A DNA stretch of 64,000 nucleotides from Lingula anatina. Taxonomy: Eukaryota; Brachiopoda; Lingulata; Lingulida; Lingulidae. The notes under the pieces were generated by a model. The model worked only from the letters and a program-made list of their open reading frames with translations. It had not been told where the DNA came from and did no database searches. Both the position numbers and the translations under genes were made by a program. Shown here piece by piece: positions 1 through 14,100 of the stretch; positions within the stretch are counted from its first letter, which is position 1; each line of letters starts with the position of its first letter. Location: positions 69,985 to 133,984 of the forward strand of contig NW_019775725.1 of NCBI RefSeq assembly GCF_001039355.2, read 5' to 3'.

Positions 1-127
1 GTAAATATAGTAAATTATGAAGTGAATTAAATTGAAACCAGTATTGATTTCTTGTATCAGCTTATTGGTTAAATTGAAACAATTTTTCAAATCACATACA
101 TTAATTGGTGTATTTCTCTCATACCTA

Positions 128-310
128 CTTACCATTATCATGTGTTATACTGAGAAGCACCCTGAGTATCAATACTTACCATTATCATGTGTTATATTAG
201 GGAGCACCCTGAGTATCCCTAGTACTTACCATTATCATGTGTTATATTCAGGAGCACCCTGAGTATCCCTACTTACCATTATCATGTGTTATATTCAGAA
301 GCACCCTGAG
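128..310 (-). repeat. Minisatellite crossing the WAPL exon/intron junction (four donor copies)
   Basis: Four tandem units begin at 128, 175, 225 and 272 (spacing 47, 50 and 47). On the minus strand each unit repeats the end of the WAPL exon (ATAACACATGATAATG) followed by the splice donor GTAAGTA. Only the copy at 277/276 is attached to the rest of the exon. Reading on past that donor gives GGT AAG TAG, an immediate stop, so use of a downstream copy would truncate the protein. Confidence 0.85.
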
Positions 311-2026
311 TATTGAGAGCAGGGTATGGAAGATAATGTATCCTGTGCTGTTCTTGTCCACTGTCTTACTATCTGTGTCACTCAGGGTGTACTGACTCAT
401 GGCTCCTTCACACACCTTTAAACCCCTGGAAGACACCAAAATTAACCTTAGCCTATACTTCTATTCCTGACATATATACCATACAGTTACTGTTCAGTTT
501 CAGAGACAAAATCTATTCTGTCCATGTCAAGATTGTGATTACTTAATCCATTATGTCTCAGATAAATCAATGACTAAACAGGATGTCAATATATCTTCTT
601 TTTCATTACAATGAAACATGTATAAGGCAATTTATACTGGTAAAATTATTATCATTACAAATGATTCTCATCCCATACTTCCATCCATATAGCAATGTGA
701 AGGCTGACAAAATAGGCGACACTGTAAGTGTAATCATTTTCCAACACCAGAGGAATTCATCTCTGCCAAAGATAGTGATTAGTTTCAGTGACACAATCTA
801 CAAATAACATAATTAGCTTCACTAACCTGCAGAGAGCTGTAATTAAGGTAGAATTCTTGCAGCCAATTAGATATGTCTGATTTTCAGTGTTCATGAAAGT
901 CACCTGAAATAAACAAAACACAAAAAATGCTCTTCACTGTTCCCATATGTTAACAATACAATTTTTCTTACCTTTCCTGTTATTTTCTCAATGCCAGTTC
1001 TCATACAGACATACAGGAGTCGAGCACAAAGCCAATAACATACTCATCTTCAAGAATGTTCTGATCAATGCAGGTATATCACCTACAAGTGTCCTAGGAA
1101 TCTTTTTATGCAAACCTTTGTGGTTACATTTCTATAAATAACTATTGTTTACATTTCTGTTCTTTCCACTGGATATACAATTCAGAGGGAACTATATGGC
1201 CATCTTAGATAAGCATTTAGTGATGTTTTTATGCTTAAGAAATGTATCTTTATGCCCTTAATTATGGCCTTACTACTGTATTAACAGGCGACATTGGTGC
1301 TGGAAACAAACTTACACAGAATTCACTGTAGGACACCCTGCAGAAACAGAACATTATCATAAACCAAGAACCCCCTGAACTGTGAGTACAGCTTGGGCTG
1401 GATGGATAGTAATCTCACAAAAGCCCTTCTAGGTTCAATGAAATAGGGGTCTATTACTTCTCTTAAATATTAGAAGTCCTTTTCCAACTTACATTTTCTA
1501 AGACCCTCAGACAGCGGTCTATTGTCCTAAGTTTGTCAACATGGGACTCTGATAATTCTTCATCCTCCATGATGAAATAATCCACACAGTCAGCAACTGA
1601 AATAAGAACATGATACTGTGGGGCTTGACACAACATTGTTTTTGAAGACAATTTATGATTCATTTCCCCTTGAAACCCTTTAATATCCTATCTTAGCAAA
1701 GCTTCATCAGCTGCCAACAAGAGAAAACAATATGTGTCCTGGTAACCGGGTCAGGAAGATGTATCATGTTCATAGTTAAATGAGAGGCTTCTGTGTTTAC
1801 AACATGGTGAGACTAGTGTTTATGCCTTTCTAAAGTAATATTCTCAGTGAGGTGTCAGTATCTATTGCCTGGAAGATGAAATAACAGTGACCAACACACA
1901 GACACATCAAATGACACTTCTTTGGTTTCAGTTTCTTGTTCACACCAGTTTTCATAAAGAGTAGCTCCATTGTAGCCCTTTGGTGGTACCAGCTCACATA
2001 CTTAAGTCTACCTGTTAAGCCTTGAC

Positions 2027-2074
<48 letters not shown>

Positions 2075-5000
2075 GTAATAAATAATAAAAATAATACTAA
2101 TAATCAACAACAACTATTATTATAATTATTATAGTTATAATACCAAAAACACACTGGCTCTATACATGGTCAGCTATGGAGACAGCAGAGATAAGAGTTG
2201 GCAGAGAGGGTAAGACACCAGGTACACCCTCACCAGGACTAAACAGTGACTGTTGTATACCTCTGCCTTCACTTAGACCATTCATGAAGTTATTTCCAGA
2301 GTCAGTCTCACTATAGTCCTACCTGATTGCACAAAGTAGTCCAGTCCTCCCAGGGCTCTGAGTTCCTCCTTAAACCACTCTCCAGCTTTCCTTGAGGTCA
2401 GACTCAGCATGGATTCCATGGCCAACTTGCCAGTCTGGAATACAGAGAAATACTCTGAGGAGACACTGGTAATGGTTACTCTTATTATGTGTACAAATAT
2501 CTTAAGTAGCTTGAAAAATGTGGGAAGTCTTCTTAGACCCTATTTCCATAGATTTTAGATCGATCTATCCCTGTGGGGAGTCTCACTAGATTACTGTCAG
2601 CTTAGCCAGCTTAAGCGTCTGTCCTGCCTACTAAAAGCTGTAAGGGGGTAATTAACTATGGTGCGCGCTCGGCTGACTGCAATTTAGCATGAACCCCCAG
2701 GGAGTTAGGTCGATCTAAATCTTAATCTCTGGGAATGCACCCTTAAATTCAAGACTCATTCTTCCTTAGTGACTATCTTACAAATACGAGGATAATTCTT
2801 TTTGGGTGCTTTTAAATCTATGTATAGACAGACAATAATCTTAATAATGTCATTATGTGGTACTTCTCCCTGTCATCTAGTCTTCGACTAGGTAGAAAAC
2901 ACAAGTTTAGATAACTTAAATCGGTTCAAACTTTTAGACTGACAAAATAATACAGCAGTATACAAAGTGACTGTGACGGTTCAACCCCAGACTTCTACTG
3001 TTATGTACAGGGTCAATATCACATAAAATGAAAAAGATTCTAGACAAGTACCAACTACCCCTGACCCCCCCCCCCAGCAAAAAAATACACCGCTGTTGAA
3101 AAATACATCTTATATATATTTATACATTCCTTGACTATTTTACTGAATATAAGAAAGAAAGGAAACAGAAAATGAAATTTAAAACACAAGGATTGGCTAC
3201 TAATTATAAGATTCAGGAAGCTCACTTATGCACTTAAACAGGCCTAAGATTAAAAGATGAGTGTGATTTGTTTACCCCATCTCCAATATGTGGATGCACC
3301 TTGATTAAAGGAAGGCAACGTGATTAAGGGATTAAAGGGAGGGGGGTACAACACTATAAAGTAAGAGTCAATTCATCAAAGGAATACCTAGATGAGTGAG
3401 ATGATGTTTACCCCACCTCTACCTGAAGATACATTTTTATTAAAGGCAGGCATAATTTTTCTTAATATTACTTTGTTGATTTTCATTGTGATATTCATTA
3501 CAGGAGGGGGTGGGGTGGGGATTTTTCCAGGGCTGGATTGTCCTGATAGTATACTTTTGAAAAACTGCCAAAAAAAAAAGAATAGTAGATCATGCCCAGT
3601 TTTGATCTGACCTGTATTTTAATTCAAGAATAATCACCATTTGAACCAATACAGCAACATTGCTCCTACAATGTAGTTACAAGAAAGGAGCATAGTACTG
3701 GTATTTCTTTACATAAAAACAAGATCAACATTATATGAATGAAGGAATAAAATAATGAGTGAGTGAATGAATGGATAAGAGCACCCAATCTCAGAGTGTT
3801 ATATGTCCAGGAATGCTTTAGTGGTTGGGATAAAAAGTGTAGAGTTGTATATAAAGATACTAGTAAATAACTTTCACCTCAGTATAAAATAAACCGAATC
3901 CCAGGCATAATCAAACTTACAGAAATGTCAGTCAAATCCAGATGCTTTGCCCCTCCCTCTTTCTTGATCTGTGTCAGCAGCTCTGTAACCTTCTCCCGTG
4001 TTTTCTGGTACTCCCTGTCTGCGCTGACATTCTCTGAGGTGTACTGGGCGTCAACGCTGAGCAGTTTCACCATCAGTTCTAGCGACTCCTTGTCCAGGTC
4101 CATATTTAACCTGTCGCGACTCAACATGTGCATCACGGTGGCTGTGGCCAGGGCCAAACTCTGCAAGAGAGGAATCAATAGGTCAATCTTTTTTTTTCTA
4201 AAAGCCAAGATTTTGCCAGTGCATCAGAAATGCAAGATGAATTATAACCAAACATTCCCCCCTAAAAAAAAATAAATAAAATAAATAAATAAATGAAAAG
4301 ATGTTTTCCAGAACAATTGAAATGATTTTGTTATATCAGACAACAAACAGAAACTTTGTAAACAGCTCTGTAAAGCTCATTATACACAGATTTCAAACTG
4401 TTCTTTTTATCCACCACACAGTACAACAAATGAAGTGTAATATCAATGTTGTTCTTACAGGATGTGAGCAAGCATCATGAAGAGCTGTGAATATCCTTGT
4501 GACAACGCCGTGTGCACGGAGATGCATCCTGAAAGCTGCCATTGCACTCTTGGTGGCTAGCCCCATACAACTGAAAGAGAAAACAAAACATTACAGATAG
4601 GATGACAAATTTACCATATTATTAAGAATGTCATAAAGTTAATGGACTATAACAGTAGAAAACTTGTCTCTATATCTTATACAAAAACGTAATAATAATA
4701 CAATTGAAACTGTTTTTCCCTCCAGTGTAGCATCAGTTATTGACATTTTGTGATGGAAATGTGTCCTTATAACATTTAAGGGCACCTGTCTACCACTGCA
4801 ATCAAGACAAAAGAGGATTTCCCCCACCAGAATGTACTGATTGTAATAAAACTAACACCACAGTACTGTACTATAGGCATCACAATGTATGCTGCCACAG
4901 CAAGGGATCTATGGCTCTTTTCACATAACACGGAACAGTGTTCCAACTGGCAGTGTGGATTATGGGGGCTTTATTTAGCTGACTCTCTTAAGTTATAGCT

Positions 5001-8000
5001 ATGAAGCTGTCAATATCTGAAACTGGTGCTGTAATAATCACTGTATTGTGCAATGTGAAAAGAGCCCAGCTTTTCCCCTACTATATATTACTATCCTATC
5101 CAGTACTTTATATTTTTCAGTACAATATCTATCCTACACCCAAGGTACCTTAGACACCGTGTACTGGGGCTCTGCACATCTCTGAGTCCATCCAGGAGGT
5201 ACTCGATGTCATCAAAGAACTCCTGAGTTTCTCCATGCTCCTGGCACTCATGGGCCTCTTTAACATTGCGTACCACTGTGAACAGCTGAAAGTACAGCAG
5301 GAAACAAGATAATTCTTACTTCTTTCTTGCACTGAAAACTAACAACTGTGCTAAGAAATAGATATCACATATAACAATATCATAACATTTCAAATGCCGT
5401 TAAAGCCTCTTTCTGAAATCACTGCCATGAAGTAAGATTTATCTCATCATGGAAGAAATGCAAAATGGAGCAGTAAATCTAATAATATAACTTCTGTGAT
5501 AGAGGTCCTCATTAAGTTATGCCCAAGGTGACAGACAGACAGACAGTCTCCAACCTGTTTGTATTCTCTCTGCACCTTGAGAGAGGTCACAGCTTGTGGT
5601 TCTGACAACTTCTTGGGCAGGGAGGTGGTCCTGTGTAGCTTGGGGGGAGGCTTCAAATCTTCATCAAAGTCTGGGGTGAAGGCAGCGGAGGAGGAGGCTC
5701 CCCTTGAACTCTGAGACTCCTGACTAGAACCTATGTCCTGGAAACATGGAGAGGTATAGAGCTTGATAAAGTGTGGTATTAACACTGGTTTGTGAATTGA
5801 AAATATGGATTTAAACCAATTTTAAACCAATCACTCAATAAAAAATTAGTAAAATAAATAAACAAGGGGGGGTTGGATGTGTCACAACAACAGACATCTT
5901 CCACTTGTATTATGCCAAGAAGTACAGTTTCTCAAATTCACAGTGTATATAACATACTTATAAAATTGACAAAAACTGTCCTAAAGATACCTACTCCAAC
6001 ACTAGCAGCTTTTGTCATTGCCCAGGGCCTGGGATTATACACAGCTTTCCCAGTGCCAGGCAAGTTTGGAGAGACCTGCAATATTACAAGAACAAAGACT
6101 GCCAATAACTTCCTCAGTTTTCAATCCTCTTTATGATTTCTACAGAAACAAAATGATTGATGGTGTGATAAAACTTTCTACAAATATTCTTTGTGTAGAA
6201 GCATCATTATGAAGTTTGCATAGAGTTTGTTCACAAAGAAACCATCTTACTAGCTATCATTGTCACACTAGGTAGTGATAACTTACTCTGTAGGGAATCT
6301 CACTGAATGTAACCAGACTAACACACACCTTGTTTCCAACATACTTGAATAATCATGAGCTTTAGTGTTCTACTCAAAGCCAGGAGGAGGTGCATTACTC
6401 CATTAATCTTACTGCATTCAGTGTGAGCCCCCGTCCCCCCCCCCCCCTCACATGTCATAAAGACATACCTTCTTTGGACTGCTAAGCAATCTTTTGGTGG
6501 CAGGTCCAAATTTAGGCTCTTTTATTCTGTCCATCTGCTGCAGTTTCTGATTTCTCATTTCTATAAGTTTTTTCTTTTCTGGATCTAGCTCTTGTCTCTG
6601 CCTCATAGCAATTTCTCCATTTACTTGGCCATTTTCATTGTCATCACTATCACTGAGGGTGAATTCCTCTACTTCCTTGGGTTTCTCCTTTTCTTTAGTT
6701 TTGACTTCTTTCTTAGTAACACTACTACTAGTACTACTACTACTACTAATTTTATTGCTGCCTTTGTTACTTTTACTGTATGAACTTTTTCCGCCTACTA
6801 ATTTCAACCACTCGTCCTGCTCTAGAACTTTAACTTTAGTGGAATCTTGTCTCTGAATAGTTTGAACTTTAACCTTGCTGTCATCTTCGACTTTGTTATC
6901 ACTGTCAGTTGATTTTTTATGGTCATTTTTAACATCTTCCGTTTTACTTATAGAAGACTTACTCCCATTCTTAACAGTATATGTTTGTTTATGTTTTGAT
7001 ACATGAGCATTACTGGTACCCTCCTCAGTCTGGAGATCATAGTCTGTTGTTGTAGTCCTTGTTTTACTGTTCTGAGAATACAGAGGAGAGGAAGAGATTA
7101 ATCTGACTGGAGAACTTTCTTCACAGTTGGATCTTGTAGGAGAAGACTCTAACCACCATGTCTTAGAGCTGCTGTCAGCCTCTTCTTTATCATGACTACT
7201 CCTGTATGTTGTTGATGTCGTGGTAGACTTTGCAGTGGACTTCTTAGGAGATCTCCTCTCGGGTCTGTGCTGAGAGTTCACAGTCTTGTCATCCTTGCTT
7301 TTCTCCTTTGCTGCAGAATAGTTATGATCTGATCTGTCATTGCTACTGGTCTTGAAATTGAATACTATTTCTGAGTCTGCGCTGCCCTCGCTGCATGTAT
7401 CTAACACGTTCCCTTCGTCGGAGTTGGCAGTTGGAGGGGACACTTCCATGGCATACTGATGGTCCGTATTTCCACTTGGACTAGTGCTTGTTCTTCTTGT
7501 GAAAGAGTCTATAGACATTTGCTTTTTGGAATCAGTACTTTTTGTACTTTTATTGGTCCTGACAGACCTGGATGTTCCCTCAGCTCTCAAGGACAAGCTG
7601 CTGGATTTGTCAGTTTTTGAGACAATTTTGCTGATTTTCTTCTCCTCTGCGTAGGATTTGGTGGATTTGAAGTCATTTTTTTGCTCTCCATAAAACACTT
7701 TGGGTGGAGTGACAGATGATTCATTATTTTGAGAAGAGGATCTGGTGACTTTCTTAGGAGTTGTTTGGACATTAGCATTTTTAAGTTTGTTGGGACTCTT
7801 GTCCCCTTCATCAAAGCTGTATGGATCTTCATCACTATTGAGCCGTCTTCGTTTGGCATCTACAGTGCTGCGACTTGGGGCATAGGTCTGAGTGCTCCAT
7901 CTGCCCGTGTTCCCTGCTCTCTCTGTTACTGGCTTGTTTTTGGCACTATTGAAGAGGTCATCAAATGCTTTACTTGCATAGGATTCTTTCTTGTTCTTGC

Positions 8001-8034
8001 GTGTGTATGTCTTCAGTGGGTATCTAGTGGCCAT
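277..8034 (-). CDS. WAPL: WAPL (wings apart-like cohesin release factor), 3' exons outside window
   Basis: WAPL removes cohesin from chromatin together with PDS5, in the nucleus. Coding exons read on the minus strand: 6469-8034, 5555-5737, 5149-5285, 4459-4570, 3921-4160, 2323-2434, 1493-1596, 827-903 and 277-425. All have AG/GT borders and their phases join without a frame break, giving 893 codons. The first exon is a long Ser/Lys-rich disordered region. It starts [13 protein letters not shown], where KTYTR resembles the PDS5-binding YSR motif of vertebrate WAPL, and has DPYSFDEGD where human has an FGF-containing DPFGFDSDDE. Later exons carry the conserved helical-repeat C-terminal WAPL domain, with peptides such as [17 protein letters not shown] and RCLRVLENV. 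The ATG at 8034 follows an acceptor at 8053/8052, so the 5' UTR is split. Human WAPL is near 1190 residues, so roughly the last quarter is missing to the left. Family assignment is firm; exon borders are manual. Confidence 0.95.
2027..2135. repeat. (TAA)n-type microsatellite in WAPL intron
   Basis: A long run of taa/aat triplets starts near 2027 and decays into irregular AT-rich sequence by about 2135. It lies in the intron between the exons at 2323-2434 and 1493-1596. No coding potential. Confidence 0.9.
2536..2741. mobile_element. MITE-like element, 'GATCGATC' family, copy 1
   Basis: An element of about 205 bp bounded by inverted ends of the form CCCATTTCCATAGATTTTAGATCGATCT and AGGTCGATCTAAATCTTAATCTCTGGGAATG. 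It lies in a WAPL intron. Close relatives are at 31181-31445, 34254-34494 and 46337-46533, a decayed one at 16545-16700 and a fragment at 24531-24566. No transposase is seen, so it is non-autonomous. Confidence 0.7.
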
Positions 8035-8772
8035 CTTTTAAAACTTGAGTATCTGAAAATGCAACGGCATGTTTTTGTTATTATTGTATCATAACTTTTA
8101 TAAGATGGAGATTAATTGCCATTACAGGGAATACCTTGACACTGCCTTAAAAATCCAAACCTTATTAAATTTGTTCATTTTAAGACCAAAAGCATTTTAA
8201 TGTGAGAAGTATCTGGAATGAAATCATCAGAGGATTGCAACCCTGTCAGCAATTTAAACATTTCCTTCCCAATCCTTCACAAAATGTGTCCAACATATAA
8301 AAAACTTACAAGATATTGTGCATTTTTCTTTTCATTTTTTTTTTCTTTATTAAGAATGAAAAATAAACTTTAAAGAAATAATCCAATAAATCCTGAGAAG
8401 GGAGAAATAGCAACATGTGCTATTTATTACTTTCAATAGAAGAACAGCATGAATATAATTTTTAGACAAAAACACCTTCACGGCCACTTGGACGGTTTTA
8501 CCCCTTTCCTCTTCTTACATCGCGAAAGTGACCCCTTTGTTTCTTGGAGATGATCACTTATGCAATGGCATTAGCACTAAACAGGCCGTGTGCCATTTGA
8601 CAATGATCATAATCAACAGTCAACTTGAACATCTGAGCGATATTCTGATAAAGTGGAGAAAATTTTTACTGGATAGTCAATGCGATGAAGTAGGAGTTGT
8701 TTGTTTACTTGTTTCTCAATGTCCAAATTACAGGGCTACAATAAAGGAGTGCCTGTTACATATCATTTTATT

Positions 8773-8960
8773 ACTTACCCTGCTATCTGGTAACCGATCC
8801 TGGATCTTAGGTGACTTCCAGTACTTGATTTGGTATAAACTGAACAATCAATCTACCGATCAGTTCAAGAGAGCATTCAATTATCAATGATATGTGTTTC
8901 TCTCTCGACAGAGCTTTACTTTGAGCGCCATTTTGATGTTTGAGAGGTACGCGCATGCTC
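8773..8960 (-). promoter_or_regulatory. WAPL: WAPL non-coding first exon and TATA-less promoter
   Basis: On the minus strand a consensus donor GTAAGT occupies 8778-8773, so a non-coding exon ends at 8779 and would splice to the acceptor next to 8052, just before the ATG. Upstream lie an NRF1-like GCATGCGCGT (complement of 8949-8958) and a YY1-like AAAATGGCGCTC (complement of 8923-8934). This pair is typical of TATA-less housekeeping promoters, and YY1 sites of this form often sit just downstream of the start of transcription. The exact start is not visible. Confidence 0.55.
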
Positions 8961-9785
8961 TCTTGTAAGGTAAAAAGGAAGTCATTGGTATTTAAGGTTT
9001 ATTTTCGAAATGTGCGAAACAATATTGTCGTAGTAATAATGATATTCAACAAAATAAATGTATCGTGAGACATAAAGTCAACTGTACCTTTTTTATAATT
9101 GATGAAAGCCTGAGGAAATAAGCCAAATTAAATATTTAGGCTATACTGTGGCGTCATCTATTGAAGAAAATTTGTACTTTTAGTGATAAATAGAACCAAA
9201 AGGTGGCAGCACCCTACGGACTTTTTCGGAAATTTCAAGAAGAGTCCATTTCATACTTCTCGAGATATGTAAATGTTCTTTTCACACAATTCTGGACCCC
9301 ATAATCAGGGGCGGATTGAGGCCGTCTTCTTGGTCTTCCAGATTTTCAACTTTACATTGACGGGTATCTAATTTCTTCTGTCAGAAGACGGCCAGAAAAG
9401 GAGGATGGATCAGCAAAGATAATTTGGAAAACTGTCAGAAAATATCTCTGGATCCGCCCCTAAAAATGTAGTTCTGTGATTTTAGAAAGCAATTTCTTTT
9501 TTGCTGTTTACAAACATATTATCATACTGCCTTTGTTTTTATTTTCTTATAATGTAATAATAATCTCCATAACCTCTTATTATTTATAGTTTCAACTACC
9601 CGTGAATGTTCATGGATTACTTACCGCAACTCCATTCTGGTGAAGTAAATATGATGCACTGCACTTCTGACAGCTACACGACATGCACGTTAAAACCACG
9701 ATATCAACAAATGCAAAACATTGTAAATGAACCAAATATTGAATCAAGAAGTTTTTATTTCATATTAAACAATGGTATAACTCTA
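8961..9785. other. Intergenic region between WAPL promoter and erlin 3' end
   Basis: No supported gene. It holds one MITE-like element at about 9307-9461, bounded by CAGGGGCGGAT and ATCCGCCCCT inverted ends, with internal arms GGCCGTCTTCT and AGAAGACGGCC. The rest is AT-rich. Confidence 0.6.
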
Positions 9786-11151
9786 TTTATTTCTTTTTCT
9801 AAGAAGAAGAATTCCATACATCATCTTTAGCCAAATGTACAGAACAATCAATTAACAAAATACTTGCAAATGGAAAAAGGAAATAAAAAGAAATAAACAT
9901 ATGATAATAAGCATGAAATTATTCCACTGTTATATTCTAAAGATTTTCTCTATACCATCACCTACAAACTATTATCTTCAGGAACATTTTAGAAAGAATT
10001 TAATGTGCACACGGCTATGATCTATTTTCCTAATTATTAAATACCAATTAAATGAAAAGCCAAGCTTCAATAATGCAGCTACTAATTCTGATCCAATATA
10101 CAAAAAGGCTACAAACTAAGCACTATACTATTACTACGTAGTACTATTGAGAAACCCATGAATGCCACATCTAATCATAGGAATTGCCTAGTTGAATTGG
10201 GAACATTCATTGAATTCTTTTTCTAAAACGCTAGAACTTTTTCTAACACAGAATTGAAGCAGACTTAAAACATAAGGATTCACAGAGGCCCTTTTGTTCT
10301 TATTCCTTTATAAGAGAGGCTAAAACATTAAAACTGATAAATGTAACATGTTTAACACAAGATACTGGTACTAAATACGACAAGGAAGAATCTCTGTATG
10401 ATACACAATGATAAACCGATGTATTAAGAATGAAATAGGTCTTTTTCTTCTTCACCATTCTGAATAATTGTTATTATTAACCAATGGCTTAGCAGTTGAA
10501 GATAAAAATATAATTGAAAAAACAAAGTAATGGCTACAACTTTTAGTTTTTGATAACAATCAAATGACTAGACATAACAATACAAGTCAAGATACACTAA
10601 AGGTATTATGTCTGACACAACCAGAACTGCTGCTTGTAAATTGCATCTCTTGTGCCTCATTTCATTCTTCAATGTTAACATATCAAGTCTATATGTCATC
10701 TCATCAGTGACACTCTACCCCGGAGAATCATATGGCATGTTTCAATATTTAGATTCCTAGAAACTACAATGAAACATCTAAATAATATCAAGTATATTTA
10801 TGCAGTATTCTTAACATTCTATCAACCAAATCAAAACTTTATCACAAAAACAAAATACACCTAAACAACCTTAAATGATACCACAGACATCCAAAAATAT
10901 ATTTTTCTTCAGAAGCTCAAGAAAAATCAACTGTCAATATTTACAACCACACACAAATTACCCAATATCTTCTGAGACACACAGAGTATAGCACTGAATG
11001 GACATTTGACATTATACATCACACAGTTGGACATGAACATTATGATGAATGGTTTTCAATCTGATAACAAAGTCACTTTTATGTTGAGGCGACTCTCACA
11101 GGTCCAGTATGGAATGTCACAGGAGTGGGGTCACATTAGGTTTGGGAAAAA
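9786..11151 (-). other. Probable erlin 3' UTR / downstream flank
   Basis: AT-rich sequence directly after the erlin stop codon at 11154-11152 (minus strand), without supported ORFs. Candidate minus-strand AATAAA signals are the complements of 9786-9791 and 9754-9759. The real polyadenylation site cannot be told from sequence alone, so this UTR extent is an upper guess. Confidence 0.35.
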
Positions 11152-14100
11152 CTAGGAGGCACTTTTACCTGAAAAAAAAAGCTAAATCATTATTTCAGTC
11201 ACAGCTCAGATCTCTTCCACTTGTGTTATATAGTTAATAGATGAATGTCTGATGATATCTCAATAAACAATATTGTAAAATTACTGTAGTGCAAGACTGT
11301 TAAATCTCCACCATTCAGCTTGCAAAATTACCACAAACTTTCAACACGCATAATGTAGTAGTCATGAATTTTGAAACTTGTTAAACTTTCCACACCAAAC
11401 ATTTTGGATGAAAGTCATCTACCACTTTAATAATGTCTACTAATTTTGTCTGTTTACTATTTGCTTTTCAACTGATGCCAACGTAAGCTGGTATAATTAA
11501 CATATTAATTACCCTTCTTCTCCCCCTGAGCAGAGGCAGCAGCCACTGTGGCCCCAGTACCAGTGGGTTCCAGGAACATACTGGGGATATCGGTACCAAA
11601 GAACACCTTGGTATTGGTGGTCAGAGCTTTGTATTTCATCAGCTCCAAATATTCCTTTGTTAGCTTCAACTAAAACATTAACAAAGAAAACTAGTGACCA
11701 AACACTTTTTAGGCCCTATTCAGAATAGGGGACTAACTAGTCCAAGGGTCAAATATGGCGACCTACTACAAAGTTTGCCATCTAATCTGCTAATAGACAC
11801 TGAATAGATATCCCATGGTGAAGTATTCAAGTGGGTCGGCCATATTTGACCCTCGAACTAGTTAGTCCCCTATTCTGAATGGGNNNNNNNNNNNNNNNNN
11901 NNNNNNNNNNNNNNNNNNNNNNNNNNNNNNNNNNNNNNNNNNNNNNNNNNNNNNNNNNNNNNNNNNNNNNNNNNNNNNNNNNNNNNNNNNNNNNNNNNNN
12001 NNNNNNNNNNNNNNNNNNNNNNNNNNNNNNNNNNNNNNNNNNNNNNNNNNNNNNNNNNNNNNNNNNNNNNNNNNNNNNNNNNNNNNNNNNNNNNNNNNNN
12101 NNNNNNNNNNNNNNNNNNNNNNNNNNNNNNNNNNNNNNNNNNNNNNNNNNNNNNNNNNNNNNNNNNNNNNNNNNNNNNNNNNNNNNNNNNNNNNNNNNNN
12201 NNNNNNNNNNNNNNNNNNNNNNNNNNNNNNNNNNNNNNNNNNNNNNNNNNNNNNNNNNNNNNNNNNNNNNNNNNNNNNNNNNNNNNNNNNNNNNNNNNNN
12301 NNNNNNNNNNNNNNNNNNNNNNNNNNNNNNNNNNNNNNNNNNNNNNNNNNNNNNNNNNNNNNNNNNNNNNNNNNNNNNNNNNNNNNNNNNNNNNNNNNNN
12401 NNNNNNNNNNNNNNNNNNNNNNNNNNNNNNNNNNNNNNNNNNNNNNNNNNNNNNNNNNNNNNNNNNNNNNNNNNNNNNNNNNNNNNNNNNNNNNNNNNNN
12501 NNNNNNNNNNNNNNNNNNNNNNNNNNNNNNNNNNNNNNNNNNNNNNNNNNNNNNNNNNNNNNNNNNNNNNNNNNNNNNNNNNNNNNNNNNNNNNNNNNNN
12601 NNNNNNNNNNNNNNNNNNNNNNNNNNNNNNNNNNNNNNNNNNNNNNNNNNNNNNNNNNNNNNNNNNNNNNNNNNNNNNNNNNNNNNNNNNNNNNNNNNNN
12701 NNNNNGGGGGGGAATCGTCCGGGGGGGAATTGTCCTGGGGGGGAATTGTCCGGGGGGAATAGTCCGGGGGGAATTGTCCGGGGGGGAATTGTCCTGATAC
12801 CAGAATATTTAATTGAACAGAATATTGTTAACTTTATGTAAAGTTAAAGAATAAATGTCTCTGGCTTAAATATTATAACATTCTTAACAGATCAACATTC
12901 CAGTTGAGACATTCCTTCTGGATACAGCTTTAACAGACAACACTTGAGGTGAGTTTTAACACCTGATTTCATCAAATAATTACTTCCCCAAGCATCAGAA
13001 TTTTCAATTCTGCATAGAATTTTGCAAGAACCAGTCTGCGTCAAACAACTATCATTTAATTGATCAAAACAATGAAAAAAACACAGACATTCTTTCTTCA
13101 GGCCTGTAAGCAGGGAGAGGTTCAGGGGTTGAAAGAACCACACTTTTGGTAAAAAAAAAAGGTCCACTCTGAATCAATATTCCATCTAGGTTTTATGCTA
13201 TTTTTTTAAAGTTATCAAGGGGGGGGGGCAATAGACCCACTTTTTCCAGAAAAAAAAAACTATTAAATTGCTGGCCATAGGCATGTCTCTACTGGCTGTA
13301 AGTCTGGGCAATAATTTTATTCAATGATTACAGCTTCAAACTTTTCCAGATACTAAATATTCCACTAACCAATCACAGCTTTTAGTCTCTCTGTCTCTGC
13401 TTCTTTTTCTATAACTTTCTGCTTCTCCTTGGCAATTAAGAGTTTTGTTTTTTCACCCTCCCTGGAATAGTGTGAAGTCAGTGTTCATCAAGATACAAAA
13501 ACTACAGCAAGAAATCACAAGTTTTGATATTAGATATTCAAGAACAGATACTCCCACTTGCCAGCCTGACATTAAAAATCTTATTAATTTGTATCATTGT
13601 ACATAATAGATTTTGAAGCTACAACAAGGATAAAAAATTCCACAAAATATCAAAGAAAGTAGTGCATCATAATTTTGCCCTTGGTTTTAGATTGTAACTC
13701 ACATGCTTTCGTAGTTCTTCCGAATCTGTTCTGGGATTTTTGGCTTCGTCACCCTGACTGCCTGCACCTTCAGCCCTGGCGCCATGACATTGAGGTCCGC
13801 CTGCAGAGCCACTTTCAAATTCTCATCAATTTGGTCTGCAATGATTTAAGAAAACAATGTCACAGACTAAAATAGTCATTTTTTCTTCAATCAGCTAATT
13901 ATGAAATTGTTTGCCTCCAATATTTCTTTTTTTGTTAGAGCATCTTCATCAGTGAATGAGGCTATCCAGGTGAATATAGAGAGCATTCACATCGAGAAGA
14001 GCCGAGGTCTAGCATTTACATTCATTGAGAGACTATTAAAGGTCTATGCAGTCATCCTTTCATGTAGGTCCGCCATATTTAGGTCTCAGACCTCGGGCTC

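Noticed and set aside
8528-8890. 120-residue plus-strand ORF
   Set aside because: It overlaps the WAPL leader exon and promoter on the other strand, with no recognisable domain and no supporting splice sites.
11879-12841. 320-residue ORF
   Set aside because: Almost entirely Ns; the only real residues come from the G-rich minisatellite.
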